DNA from: Bacillota bacterium
GTDB taxonomy: Bacteria; Bacillota; Dethiobacteria; Dethiobacterales; Dethiobacteraceae
Length of the DNA: 64,000 nucleotides
Direction of reading: 5' to 3'
NCBI GenBank assembly: GCA_018725565.1
Contig: QLUR01000011.1
Coordinates: 1 to 64,000 of the forward strand
In this document: piece after piece, positions 1 through 8,161 of the stretch
Numbering within the stretch: position 1 is the stretch's first letter
Layout: each line of letters opens with the position of its first letter
Translations under genes and position numbers: made by a program
The notes under the pieces: model-generated
The model's input: the letters and a program-made list of their open reading frames with translations, nothing else
What the model was told of the DNA's origin: nothing
Databases searched by the model: none

Positions 1-57
1 ATTGCTTTCTTGGGCGGTAATCTCCCGACCGTCAACATAAAGTTGAACTGTTGCCAT
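1..57 (-). CDS. N-terminal fragment of a ferredoxin-domain oxidoreductase
   Basis: Only the first 19 codons are in the window. The gene runs off the left edge on the minus strand. The start is an ATG with a strong AGGAGG ribosome-binding site about 10 bases upstream (near 69-74). The peptide starts MATVQLYVDGREITAQ, which resembles the first beta strands of the plant-type 2Fe-2S domain found at the N-terminus of NuoG, HydA and NAD-linked formate dehydrogenase subunits. A similar start is seen in the 1244-residue protein at 27454-31188. No cysteines are visible yet, so the family is a guess from the first strand only. It lies downstream of the MFS gene on the same strand, separated by a hairpin. 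Confidence 0.55.
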   Translation of the reverse strand, partial: MATVQLYVDGREITAQESN

Positions 58-168
58 GCACCGTTTCGCCTCCTAAAATAAACAATAAATCATCAACAAC
101 AAATCACTGACCGTCAATGTATACGATGCCAGACGGGTATATTCCTGCTTTCGAGGCAGAAATATTTT

Positions 169-201
169 GGGGGAGCTGGGGCAAAATGCCCAACTCCCCC
201 C
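169..201 (-). terminator. GC-rich hairpin downstream of the MFS gene
   Basis: The arms GGGGGAG and CTCCCCC, with inner TGGG/CCCA pairs, form a stem of about 11 pairs with one mismatch around an AT-rich loop. On the minus strand the hairpin follows the MFS stop codon by about 60 bases, and AAAATATTT follows it rather than a clean U-tract. It could end or weaken transcription into the partial oxidoreductase gene, but the missing U-run makes this uncertain. Confidence 0.5.
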
Positions 202-262
202 GCTTTCTCTGAAAACAAGAACCTGTAATTATAATTAGAATAATTGTTTACAAGCACCTGTC

Positions 263-1543
263 TTATGGCATCTTATATTTTATCTTGAGGCCAAACAGAT
301 AGATTACCCATCCCAGAAGGACAAGCACTCCGGCACCAGCGAACGGCAGGACATAAGTTCCTGTTACATCGAAGGCCCAAGCCGCTGCCATAGGACCAAA
401 AAAAGCAGCCAGGCCAAAAGCAGTCTTCAAGGCTCCATAAATTGCACCAAGATTCTTAACCCCAAAGCCAACCGTGGTCAAAACCGGCAGCAGCCCCAGT
501 GTAGTTCCGAAAAGACAACCAAAGATGAATGAACTGATATACAGGGTAGCCGGCGTCCTTGCTATAGTATTAAATAACAAAAACGTCACTCCAGATATCG
601 CATAAACTACCAACATTATTTTCATAGGTCCGGTTTTTTCAGCTATCCACCCGGCGATAGGCCTGCCGAACCCGTTAGCCAGGCCGAAAAACACCGCAGC
701 TAAAGCCGCAGCCGGCCTTTCCATGCCTAGAATCGTTACGCCGTATGGCACCACATGCGCCATGGCCATTAAACCGGCAAATATTATACAAAAATACCCA
801 ATCCACATTGTATGGAACAACGGCGACCTTACTGCCTCGCTCAAGGTAGCCTCCGTCCTTGGGGCATACATCGCGGCAGATGTGCCGGGCTGGATTCCTT
901 CCCAGCCCTGAGGCACCCATCCCTGCGGCGGCAGCCTCATTACCCAGGCCCCAATCATAATAAATACGAAGACTACTATTCCGACAGTAAGAAAAGTTTG
1001 TTCGATTCCGACCGTACGAATCAGCCTGGTGATCCAGGGCGCAAAAATAGTGGCGGCTAAGCCAAAGCCGGTTACAGACATAGCTACAGCCAAAGCAGTT
1101 TTGTCGGGAAACCATTTCCTGGCCGCGGGAATGGCGGCACAATAGGCCAATCCATTAGCAAGCCCGCCGACAATACCGTAAGTTAAGACCAGCCACCACG
1201 TATAGGGAAATCTGTGAATCTGTGTCATCATCAAATAGGCGATGAGAAATAATACTCCCCCGGCAGCGGGAACTTTCCTTGGCCCGAATCTATCTTGCAA
1301 GATACCGCCATAAATCATGCCCACCGTAGTGAAGACCATCAAATGTATAGACAATGGTAACATGGCTTCCGACCTGGTCCAGCCAAACCTTTCCTGCAGG
1401 GGAACGACATAAACACCCCAGGCATAAGCAATACCGCCCATTAACGTTAATACGAGCCCGGCGAGCGGAATGCTCCACCTTGAGATAAAAGGCTTAACCT
1501 CCGCTTGAGCAGCTGTTGCCGGCATCAGATTTGCCGTTTCCAT
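263..1543 (-). CDS. MFS transporter, OFA (oxalate/formate antiporter-like) family
   Basis: This 426-residue integral membrane protein has about 12 hydrophobic segments, the usual size for the major facilitator superfamily. The first segment (GLVLTLMGGIAYAWGVYVV) and the loop DRFGPRKVP after TM2 (the MFS signature loop) match the OFA branch, which includes OxlT and related monocarboxylate carriers. The ATG start follows AGGAGGTAAAATA. The gene stands alone behind promoters at 1669-1818, with a leader of about 130-240 bases. Upstream on the same strand are a CoA-transferase-family gene and fumarate-reductase genes, so a carboxylate substrate is plausible. The sequence alone does not tell which one. 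The family call is firm and the substrate is unknown. Confidence 0.85.
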   Translation of the reverse strand: METANLMPATAAQAEVKPFISRWSIPLAGLVLTLMGGIAYAWGVYVVPLQERFGWTRSEAMLPLSIHLMVFTTVGMIYGGILQDRFGPRKVPAAGGVLFLIAYLMMTQIHRFPYTWWLVLTYGIVGGLANGLAYCAAIPAARKWFPDKTALAVAMSVTGFGLAATIFAPWITRLIRTVGIEQTFLTVGIVVFVFIMIGAWVMRLPPQGWVPQGWEGIQPGTSAAMYAPRTEATLSEAVRSPLFHTMWIGYFCIIFAGLMAMAHVVPYGVTILGMERPAAALAAVFFGLANGFGRPIAGWIAEKTGPMKIMLVVYAISGVTFLLFNTIARTPATLYISSFIFGCLFGTTLGLLPVLTTVGFGVKNLGAIYGALKTAFGLAAFFGPMAAAWAFDVTGTYVLPFAGAGVLVLLGWVIYLFGLKIKYKMP

Positions 1544-1615
1544 TATTTTACCTCCTTGCTTATTTCATGATAAATCCGGCATCTTTTTCTTAAAAAACAA
1601 GCCTAATTCCTCGTC

Positions 1616-1636
1616 TTACCACCGGGATTTTCTCAT
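1616..1636 (-). CDS. possible 6-residue leader peptide
   Basis: An ATG preceded by an excellent AAAGGAGGG ribosome-binding site opens the short reading frame MRKSRW followed by TAA. It lies in the MFS transcript leader, about 70 bases before the MFS start and downstream of both predicted promoters. A short translated leader could attenuate or couple expression, or it could be the remnant of a decayed gene. Only the ribosome-binding site and the frame support it. Confidence 0.3.
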   Translation of the reverse strand: MRKSRW

Positions 1637-1668
1637 CGCACCCTCCTTTCATAAGGCAACCAGCATAA

Positions 1669-1697
1669 ATTATAAAGTATTTTCTTTATTTTCTGAA
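1669..1697 (-). promoter_or_regulatory. second candidate sigma-A promoter for the MFS gene
   Basis: The minus strand reads TTCAGA, 17 bases, TATAAT. The -10 is perfect and the -35 matches four of six positions. The start would fall just upstream of the small leader ORF. Confidence 0.4.
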
Positions 1698-1789
1698 TTC
1701 GCTGAACAATTAAATAGCATTGCTCTCTTGATTTTCTGGCCGGGCCGTTTGCCTATAATGTTTCGAGCTGCTTAATTAATATACTATGC

Positions 1790-1818
1790 ATTATATCTAA
1801 CACGTCGAACTTCGTCAA
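1790..1818 (-). promoter_or_regulatory. sigma-A promoter for the MFS gene
   Basis: The minus strand reads TTGACG, 17 bases, TATAAT, close to the consensus. It lies just after the stop of the CoA-transferase-family gene and would give a leader of about 240 bases before the MFS start. The whole gap 1544-1856 holds this promoter, a weaker second one (1669-1697) and the tiny leader ORF (1616-1636). I see no riboswitch fold there. Confidence 0.65.
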
Positions 1819-1856
1819 CCATTTGCATAAAATATTCTGATAAGTTTGTGTTTTCA

Positions 1857-2996
1857 CTAAACTATGCCCTTCTCCTCCAACAAAGCGAGTTCCTGTTCAG
1901 TGTACCCGGCCGCCAGGAGAATCTCCCTGGTGTGCTGTCCAAGGCCCGGAGCCGGCCTGTCCTCAGTTTGTTCCTGCCCGCTTACTTTTACCGGAAAAGG
2001 TGATGCTTGTCCGGCAGCAAAACCGCGTGCCTTTACCTGGGGATGACTGAAAGTCTCCTCTAAATCCAGTACAGGTTCGCAGCAGGCATCGGCCTGCCGA
2101 AAAATTTCCTCCCATTCCCGGCGTGCGCGAGAGGCAAAAATATCTGCCACTTCTTTGCTTAACATTGCCTGGTCAGGCTGATACTGCCGGGTAATCAAGT
2201 CCAGCCGGCCTGTCGCACGGCAAAAGTCCGCCCAGAATTTAGGTTCCAGAGCCCCCAGTGACATGTAGGAGTCGTCAGCAGTCCGGTATACACCGTAACA
2301 AGCCAGGCCGCCGTTCAGCATCATTTCCCCCCGCCTGACCGGCCAGCCGGCAATCAACTCTGCCGATGCCAGCGGCAGCCAGGACAGCAGGCCGTCCAAC
2401 ATAGCTACGTCAAGATAACATCCGCAGCCGCGGCTCGAACGTGCCACAAGGGAGGCCAGGATAGCCATTACGGCCATCAGTGAGCCTGCACCGACATCGC
2501 CTATCTGTACCCCCGGGATAGCGGGCGGACCACCCTTGCCGCCGGTCAGCCCCAGGATTCCGGCCAAGGCGATGTAGTTAAGGTCATGTCCGGCTCTTTC
2601 GCGATAAGGGCCGTCCTGCCCATACCCGCTGATCGAGCAGTAAACAATCTCCGGATTAACCTCACTTACCGGCCGGTAACCGATACCCAGCGCATCGACC
2701 ACACCGGGCCGGAAACCCTCTACCACCACATCAGCGGTTTTGGCCAGGCGTAAAAAGATCCTGACTCCATCTTCCTTTTTTAGGTTAAGGGTCATGCTTT
2801 TTTTGTTTTGGTTCAGCATACGAAAGTACAGGCTCTCACCCGCGACTAGCGGCCCCATCCCGCGCAGGTAGTCGCCTTCGCCGGGGCTTTCCACCTTAAT
2901 GACCTCCGCCCCCATGTCGGCAAGCAGCATGGTGCAGAACGGTCCGGGATAGAGCCTAGTCAGGTCCAAAACACGGATTCCCCGCAGTAAATCCAA
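1857..2996 (-). CDS. CaiB/BaiF family (class III CoA-transferase / alpha-methylacyl-CoA racemase-like)
   Basis: The 379-residue protein opens with the family start LLRGIRVLDLTRLYPGPF, followed by the ADMGAEVIKVE motif. The active-site region favours the racemase branch. RAGHDLNYIALAG places His137-Asp138, IGDVGAG places Asp167, and LEPKFW places Glu251. From memory, these correspond to the His/Asp/Asp/Glu set of mycobacterial methylacyl-CoA racemase. Class III CoA-transferases also carry the first Asp, so transferase activity is not excluded. The gene starts 16 bases after frdA and is probably co-transcribed with frdB-frdA, which suggests work on a branched or dicarboxylic acyl-CoA. The family is firm and the reaction is uncertain. 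Confidence 0.8.
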   Translation of the reverse strand: MDLLRGIRVLDLTRLYPGPFCTMLLADMGAEVIKVESPGEGDYLRGMGPLVAGESLYFRMLNQNKKSMTLNLKKEDGVRIFLRLAKTADVVVEGFRPGVVDALGIGYRPVSEVNPEIVYCSISGYGQDGPYRERAGHDLNYIALAGILGLTGGKGGPPAIPGVQIGDVGAGSLMAVMAILASLVARSSRGCGCYLDVAMLDGLLSWLPLASAELIAGWPVRRGEMMLNGGLACYGVYRTADDSYMSLGALEPKFWADFCRATGRLDLITRQYQPDQAMLSKEVADIFASRARREWEEIFRQADACCEPVLDLEETFSHPQVKARGFAAGQASPFPVKVSGQEQTEDRPAPGLGQHTREILLAAGYTEQELALLEEKGIV

Positions 2997-3012
2997 TTTA
3001 ATCCCTCTCCTG

Positions 3013-4620
3013 TTACCGGCTGCGGTGAGTATAGCGGGGCAGCAGCAACGGCGCCACCCGTCCCGCGGTAAGCACTCCGTTCGCCTCCAGTTGACGGTGG
3101 TATGCTGTCACATGTTCCAGGTGCAGTTTACCGACCCTGACACCGGCGGCACGGGCACCGGCATCCCGGCCGGCACGGCAGCCAAAGACCACGATATCAA
3201 GGAGAGAGTTGCCCATCAGGCGGTTGCGGCCGTGGATCCCGCCGGCGCATTCACCGGCCACATAGAGGTTTTCAATATTGGTGCGGCCGTTTTCTTCTAT
3301 TAACAGTCCCCCGTTCTGGTAATGCAACGCAGGGTAAACCAGCATCGGGTCCCGCACAATGTCTACCCCAAAGCGGTTAAACTGGCGCACCATGGCTGGC
3401 AGTTCCCGCTCTATCGTCCCGGGACCGTGAATAATCTCAATCATCGGGGAATCAAGCCAGACACCAACCATGCCGGTTTCGGTGACAATGCCTTTCCCAC
3501 GATCTTTGATCTCGCGGATGATAGCCGAAGATTCCACATCACGTGTTTCCAGCGGATGGACAAACTGCTCCCCGTCTATGTTGACCGGTTCAGCGCCCAG
3601 GCCGCGAACCTTTTCCGTGATAAGCAAGCCTAATATTTGCGGCGGGAAAGCCGCTCCGGTGGGATGGTACTGGATAGTGTCCATGAAAGCGAGCCTGGCA
3701 CCGGCACGGTAACCGATAATCAGCCCGTCGCCGGTGGCGCCGTAATGATTTGTCGTCGGAAAGCCCTGGTAATGCAGCCGGCCAGATCCTCCGGTGGCTA
3801 GGATTACCGTCTTGGCCCGCGCAATTTCATATTCCCCTGTCTCCATATTGTACAGGACAGCGCCGGCGGCCCTGCCTCCCTCGTCGAGCAGCAGCTCGAC
3901 GACCGCGCAAAACTCCACCACGCGCAAGCTCCGGTTACGTACCTCGTCACGCAATGTGCGCATGATTTCTGCGCCGGAGTAGTCACGGGCAAAATGCATC
4001 CGTTTGCGCGAAGTGCCGCCGCCATGAATGCTTTTCATAGTGCCGTCGTCTTCTTTGCTGAACATGGCGCCAAGGTCTTCCAGCCACCTAAGCGCTGCCG
4101 GCGCGTCCATGGTCAGCGCCCGCACCAGCTCCGGGACGTTGGAGAAATGACCTCCCCCGATCACGTCCAGGTAGTGGACAGCTGGCGAGTCGTTGGCCTT
4201 GTCGGCCACCTGAATGCCTCCCTGGGCCATTACCGTGTTGGCGTCACCAAAGCGCAACTTGGTGAGCAGGAGTACGTTCGCCCCCTGCTCCTGTGCAAGA
4301 AGGGCCGCGGCAGCTCCGGCCCCTCCGCCGCCGACAACCAAGACATCCACGTCATACTGGAGTTGTTCCAAATCAAGCCGGACATTCTCCAGGCGGCTGC
4401 GCGCCTCCAGCAAGTCTGCAAGTTCATGAGGCACGCGGTCTCCCGTGTTAACCCCCACCTGTAACGGGCGCATACTGGCCTCGATATAGTCCGGGTGAAA
4501 TTTTCTTAGAACTTCTTCTTTTTCCGCAGCCATCAGACGCGGGAAATAGCCCTGCAGGCGCTTGTTTCGCGTGGCTTCCACCCGTGTCAGCAGTTCTCTC
4601 AGTTGCGGGGTATATGTCAT
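3013..4620 (-). CDS. frdA: fumarate reductase/succinate dehydrogenase-type flavoprotein subunit
   Basis: This 535-residue FAD protein belongs to the SdhA/FrdA/TfrA family. A helical extension of about 85 residues precedes the Rossmann motif VVGGGGAGAA (96-104). The dicarboxylate site motifs are present: IQYHPTG, the Arg in EKVRGLGA, and HGRNRLMGNSLLD near the C-terminus. The usual covalent-FAD His (SHT in SdhA/FrdA) is replaced by Asn128 in DANTVMAQGG, so FAD is probably bound non-covalently, as in soluble thiol:fumarate reductase. The ATG has a GGGAGGG site. frdB lies immediately upstream and no membrane-anchor gene is present. It probably interconverts fumarate and succinate in the cytoplasm; the electron partner is unknown. 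Confidence 0.85.
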   Translation of the reverse strand: MTYTPQLRELLTRVEATRNKRLQGYFPRLMAAEKEEVLRKFHPDYIEASMRPLQVGVNTGDRVPHELADLLEARSRLENVRLDLEQLQYDVDVLVVGGGGAGAAAALLAQEQGANVLLLTKLRFGDANTVMAQGGIQVADKANDSPAVHYLDVIGGGHFSNVPELVRALTMDAPAALRWLEDLGAMFSKEDDGTMKSIHGGGTSRKRMHFARDYSGAEIMRTLRDEVRNRSLRVVEFCAVVELLLDEGGRAAGAVLYNMETGEYEIARAKTVILATGGSGRLHYQGFPTTNHYGATGDGLIIGYRAGARLAFMDTIQYHPTGAAFPPQILGLLITEKVRGLGAEPVNIDGEQFVHPLETRDVESSAIIREIKDRGKGIVTETGMVGVWLDSPMIEIIHGPGTIERELPAMVRQFNRFGVDIVRDPMLVYPALHYQNGGLLIEENGRTNIENLYVAGECAGGIHGRNRLMGNSLLDIVVFGCRAGRDAGARAAGVRVGKLHLEHVTAYHRQLEANGVLTAGRVAPLLLPRYTHRSR

Positions 4621-4644
4621 GCGTTTACCCTCCCGGTTAGCGTA

Positions 4645-4666
4645 ACATGATGGCCTGAGCAGTTAC
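4645..4666. repeat. repeat family copy A (end fragment, 22 bp)
   Basis: ACATGATGGCCTGAGCAGTTAC is the inverse of the left end of the element copies at 5387 and 54064. Only this end is present. It lies in the 57-base gap between frdB and frdA, with its terminus facing frdB. Confidence 0.65.
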
Positions 4667-4677
4667 CGTCACGCCTG

Positions 4678-5364
4678 TTATTCAGGCTCAATATCACGTT
4701 CGTTGTAACGCTTTTTCAGCTCGTCGGCCGAAGCAGTCATCAACATGGCAATATCCTCGTCAAATTTACCGGAGCGGATTTCTGTCACCCTGTCCTGCAG
4801 GTGCCCGGCTGGCGGTACCAGATAACGCGAGTACAGGCGGCGAGCCAAAATCCCTACATTGTAATGGACAATCAGCGCCGGGCAGCGGGAGGCGCATAAG
4901 CCGCACATTACGCAGTCAAACGATTCATCGGCACACCTGTCAATCTGTCCGCGCTGGGCATAACCGATATACTGCATGACTTTCAGGTCCTGCGGGCAGA
5001 TTTTCGTACAGGCGTTACAGCCGATACAGCGGTAAATTTCCGGGTAGTAGTAAGCTATCTGCTCCGCCGTGGCTTTCAACTCCCGGATATTGTACTCCGC
5101 TTTTTGTGCCGGGAAAAAAGGAAGTTGCGTCAGGTACATATCCGGTTCCACTTTAGTCTGGCAGGCCAGACCCACTTTCAGTTCATAATCGCCTTTGATC
5201 CGGTAAACGGTGGCGCAGGCTCCGCAAAAACCGGCCCGGCAGCCACAGCCCCGCACCAACTGGTAACCGGCATATTCCAGGGCGTTCATAATGGTCAGCG
5301 ATGCCGGCACCTGGTAGCTCTTGCCCATGATATAAACATTGAGCAGCTCCGTTTCCTGTGTCAC
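4678..5364 (-). CDS. frdB: fumarate reductase/succinate dehydrogenase-type iron-sulfur subunit
   Basis: This is the electron-transfer partner of FrdA. The N-terminal ferredoxin domain has CGCRAGFCGAC plus a later LACQ (cysteines 42, 47, 50 and 68), suited to one 2Fe-2S cluster. Two CxxCxxCxxxC motifs follow (CIGCNACTKIC and CVMCGLCASRC), giving two 4Fe-4S clusters rather than the 3Fe-4S set of classical SdhB, as in TfrB-type subunits. I chose the GTG at 5364 because TGAAGGGAG lies 7 bases upstream. A longer frame reaches an ATG pair at 5406, but those extra codons fall in the terminus of repeat copy B and have no ribosome-binding site. frdA follows after a 57-base gap. Confidence 0.85.
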   Translation of the reverse strand: MTQETELLNVYIMGKSYQVPASLTIMNALEYAGYQLVRGCGCRAGFCGACATVYRIKGDYELKVGLACQTKVEPDMYLTQLPFFPAQKAEYNIRELKATAEQIAYYYPEIYRCIGCNACTKICPQDLKVMQYIGYAQRGQIDRCADESFDCVMCGLCASRCPALIVHYNVGILARRLYSRYLVPPAGHLQDRVTEIRSGKFDEDIAMLMTASADELKKRYNERDIEPE

Positions 5365-5386
5365 AAGTATTCTCCCTTCATTTTCA

Positions 5387-5555
5387 GTAACTGCTCCGGC
5401 CATCAAGTAACGCTGACTGCTTAGAAATCGTCAGATGCTAGGCGCGACGAGGACCGGAACGAAGGCGTACCAGGGCGTACGTCGGAGTGAGGACCGCAGG
5501 AGCAACAACGCTGATGGCGGTTTAAGAGCAGTTATATCTATAGGTGGGCAGTTAC
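5387..5555. repeat. repeat family copy B (full element, 169 bp)
   Basis: This is the most complete copy. Its ends are inverted: GTAACTGCTC at the left (5387-5396) and GCAGTTAC preceded by TATAGGTGG at the right. The core CAGATGCTAGGCGCGACGAG is shared with copies at 8162 and 54064. The middle is purine-rich with a GCGTAC/GTACGTC inverted repeat. No open frame explains it. It lies between mdh and frdB, ending 5 bases from the mdh stop codon. It looks like a MITE-type non-autonomous element; no flanking target duplication is obvious. Confidence 0.75.
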
Positions 5556-5560
5556 CAATT

Positions 5561-6511
5561 TTAGGTCAGCACATTGGCCTTGACATACTCAATAGTCGCC
5601 TGAACAGCCGCGGCACTCTTATCCAGTGCTTCTTTTTCTGCCTGATTCAGGTCAACTTCAATCACTTTTTCCAAACCCTCTCCTCCAATAACGGCCGGCA
5701 CACCCAGGTACATATCCCGGAAACCATACTGGCCGTTCAAGTAGGCGATAGCCGGCAGCAGGCGATGCTGGTCGCGGATAATCGCTTCCGCCATCTGCGC
5801 GATAGCAGCACCTGGCGCATAGCCGGCGCTGGTACCCATCAGACCGACAATTTCGCCGCCGCCTTTACGGGTTCGCTCGACGATAGCCGCGATTGTCTCT
5901 GCGGGCAGCAATTTTTCCAGCGGCACACCGCCCACGCTGGTATAGCGCACCAGCGGCACCATTTCATCACCATGGCCGCCCAGCACCAGGGCACTGATAT
6001 CACGCACTGAAACAGAAAGCGCCTGCGCGATAAAGGTGCGGAAACGAGCCGTATCCAGCACGCCGGATTGTCCCATGACCCGGTGAGCCGGAAAGCCGGT
6101 CCTGCGAAACATGGTGTAAGTCATGGAGTCTACCGGGTTGGTCAAAACAATAACATAGGTTTCCGGTGCGTATTTTACAATGTTTTCTGCCACCTGTACC
6201 ATAATACCGGCGTTGACCGTGATCAGGTCCTCACGGCTCATCCCCGGCTTGCGGGGCAATCCGGCAGTGACGATAACTACATCGGAGCCGACTATATCGG
6301 CGTAGTCTGCAGTCCCATAAACGTTGATATCTTTTAAATTAACGGGCATAGTCTGCAGCAAGTCCAGCGCCATACCTTTGGCATAGTTCTCTCTTGCCGG
6401 AATATCAAGCATAACGATATCACCAAGCTCTCTCTCCGCACAGGCCACCACCGTACCCTGGGCTGTAAACCCGGCACCAATAACACTTATTTTGGCACGC
6501 TTTCCAGCCAT
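5561..6511 (-). CDS. mdh: malate dehydrogenase (NAD-dependent)
   Basis: The 316-residue protein is of the LDH-like malate dehydrogenase type. It has the nucleotide-binding loop IGAGFTAQG (11-19), Asp36 at the end of beta strand 2 (MLDI), which favours NAD, and the active-site-loop arginines in PRKPGMSR (87 and 93), which mark MDH rather than LDH. The catalytic pair is Asp153/Arg156 and His180 in [10 protein letters not shown]. The ATG at 6511 has AAAGGAGAG about 8 bases upstream. The frame extends further but without a ribosome-binding site. It lies between fumarase and frdB, joining fumarate, malate and oxaloacetate. Confidence 0.92.
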   Translation of the reverse strand: MAGKRAKISVIGAGFTAQGTVVACAERELGDIVMLDIPARENYAKGMALDLLQTMPVNLKDINVYGTADYADIVGSDVVIVTAGLPRKPGMSREDLITVNAGIMVQVAENIVKYAPETYVIVLTNPVDSMTYTMFRRTGFPAHRVMGQSGVLDTARFRTFIAQALSVSVRDISALVLGGHGDEMVPLVRYTSVGGVPLEKLLPAETIAAIVERTRKGGGEIVGLMGTSAGYAPGAAIAQMAEAIIRDQHRLLPAIAYLNGQYGFRDMYLGVPAVIGGEGLEKVIEVDLNQAEKEALDKSAAAVQATIEYVKANVLT

Positions 6512-6581
6512 CTTCAGCTCTCCTTTCTTTTTCCCGGATTGATCAACACCCTGCTTAAGACAGACGGCTCCCGGCAATCCC

Positions 6582-7139
6582 TCACTCTGCTATGCAGTAC
6601 TGCCGGCGCCCTGCCTCATAGACATCGCCGCCAAAAGCATCATTTACGACCGTTGCCGGAAAGTCAGCCACTTCCAGCCGGTAAATGGCCTCTGCACCCA
6701 GTTCCGGATAGGCCACCACCTCCGCCTTGCTGACAGTTTTCGCCAGCAACGCCGCTGCCCCTCCGGTGGCAGCCAGATAGAGACCCTTGCAGCGTACCAG
6801 CGCGTCCTTAACTTCCTGGCTGCGACTCCCCTTGCCGATGCAGGCTTTCAATCCCAGCGCCAGCAAAGCCGGAGTATAGGCGTCCATCCGGCCGCTCGTT
6901 GTCGGACCGGCGGAGCCGATAACTTTGCCGGGCTTGGCCGGTGCAGGACCGACATAATAAATCATCTGGCCGCGCAAGTCGACCGGCAGCGGCTTTCCCG
7001 CCTCCAACAAATCGACCAGTTTTTTATGGGCCGCATCACGGCCGGTGTAAATGACTCCTGAAATTAATACGTTATCACCCGCCCGCAGCTGCAAAACATC
7101 TTCATCCGTCAGCGGCGCCTTTAATGCTTTCACTGTCAA
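6582..7139 (-). CDS. fumB: fumarate hydratase (class I), beta subunit
   Basis: The 185-residue protein is the small (C-terminal domain) subunit of the two-part iron-sulfur fumarase or tartrate dehydratase family. Typical motifs are [26 protein letters not shown] near the start, GPTTSGRMD and IGKGS, and the closing GGDVYEAG. The start lies 23 bases after the alpha-subunit stop, so the two are co-expressed. With the alpha subunit it hydrates fumarate to malate using an oxygen-labile 4Fe-4S cluster. L(+)-tartrate dehydratase is an alternative by family, but the adjacent mdh and frd genes favour fumarase. The symbol is used generically for the beta subunit. Confidence 0.9.
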   Translation of the reverse strand: MTVKALKAPLTDEDVLQLRAGDNVLISGVIYTGRDAAHKKLVDLLEAGKPLPVDLRGQMIYYVGPAPAKPGKVIGSAGPTTSGRMDAYTPALLALGLKACIGKGSRSQEVKDALVRCKGLYLAATGGAAALLAKTVSKAEVVAYPELGAEAIYRLEVADFPATVVNDAFGGDVYEAGRRQYCIAE

Positions 7140-7162
7140 CCTTGCTCCCCCCCCTCGCTTTA

Positions 7163-8005
7163 TCAGAGCACCCGCTCTTTGTGGCGCGACGCATGGCAGT
7201 TGATGTTGACCGCTGCCGGAAGGCTGGCAATGTGGGCCGGGTATGTTTCTATATGCACCGCCAGCGCTGTAGTTCGCCCGCCATAGCCTTGCGGCCCGAT
7301 GCCCAGCTTGTTGATTTTCTCCAATAAATCACGCTCCATGCCGGCATAGAACGAGTCAGGATGAGGTTCCCCCAGTTTGCGCAACAACGCTTTTTTAGCA
7401 ATAAGAGCAACCTTCTCCATGGTCCCGCCTATTCCTACACCTACAACTACCGGAGGACAAGGATTGGATCCGGCCCTGCTTACCGTGTCTACGACAAAAT
7501 CCATTACCCCTTTGGCCCCGTCGGCAGGTTTAAGCATTCTTACCGCACTCATATTTTCACTGCCGCCGCCTTTAGGAGCCACGATCAGCCTGATTTTGTC
7601 ACCAGGCACTATTTCCACATGAATAACAGCGGGAGTGTTGTCTCCGGTGTTAACCCGGTTCAGCGGGTCTGCCACGATCGATTTGCGCAGGAAACCGTCT
7701 ATATAAGCTTGCCGCACACCTTCGTTGACAGCTGCGTAGAAATCACCGCCAACCACACGCACGTCTTGCCCAAGTTCGGCAAAAACGACAGCATAGCCGG
7801 TATCCTGGCACATCGGAACCTGCTCGTCCCGGGCTATTTCAGCGTTGACGATCAGTTGTTCCAGCACGTTTCTCCCTGTAGGCGACGGTTCCACCTGCAA
7901 CGCTGCCTGCAGAGAAGCTAACACATCCTCTCCTAAATCATAATTGGCATCCAGGAACAGCATGAACACTGCCTTACTGATTTCCGCCACTTTAATTTCC
8001 CGCAT
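7163..8005 (-). CDS. fumA: fumarate hydratase (class I), alpha subunit
   Basis: The 280-residue protein is the N-terminal-type, cluster-binding subunit of class I fumarase. The three expected cluster cysteines are visible: Cys66 (PMCQDTG), Cys183 (NPCPP) and Cys270 (INCHASRH). A glycine-rich PKGGGSEN loop lies near 145. The start is the ATG at 8005, with GAGGAGGGG about 10 bases upstream. A longer frame to 8035 lacks such a site. It heads the run alpha, beta, mdh, frdB, frdA, CoA-transferase. The preceding 126 bases are AT-rich with a hairpin and must hold the promoter, but I could not define one. Confidence 0.9.
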   Translation of the reverse strand: MREIKVAEISKAVFMLFLDANYDLGEDVLASLQAALQVEPSPTGRNVLEQLIVNAEIARDEQVPMCQDTGYAVVFAELGQDVRVVGGDFYAAVNEGVRQAYIDGFLRKSIVADPLNRVNTGDNTPAVIHVEIVPGDKIRLIVAPKGGGSENMSAVRMLKPADGAKGVMDFVVDTVSRAGSNPCPPVVVGVGIGGTMEKVALIAKKALLRKLGEPHPDSFYAGMERDLLEKINKLGIGPQGYGGRTTALAVHIETYPAHIASLPAAVNINCHASRHKERVL

Positions 8006-8040
8006 CTGCCTCTTTCCCCTCCTCGAAAACGGCAAGCGCT

Positions 8041-8079
8041 TACTGCTAAGAAGCGCGTTATTTTTTTATTCTTAGTACT
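8041..8079 (-). promoter_or_regulatory. leader hairpin before fumarase
   Basis: CTAAGAA and TTCTTAG form a 7-bp stem, extendable past a bulge, around an A-rich loop about 40 bases before the fumarase start. It could be a leader structure or a terminator for readthrough from pdp. No U-tract follows it directly. Confidence 0.3.
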
Positions 8080-8161
8080 CAGCGAAATTCCTGCCGATGA
8101 ATAGAAGTAGTTTAAATATTTAAAGAAATTCCATTTTTTAAATTGAAAATCTCCCTGCCCC

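Noticed and set aside
3994-4464. 156-residue plus-strand frame inside frdA
   Set aside because: It is antisense to a well-conserved flavoprotein and has no domain or ribosome-binding site. The same holds for many other long antisense frames in this GC-rich window.
5365-5406. Longer FrdB N-terminus starting with two Met codons
   Set aside because: These codons come from the end of repeat copy B and lack a ribosome-binding site, whereas GTG at 5364 has a good one.
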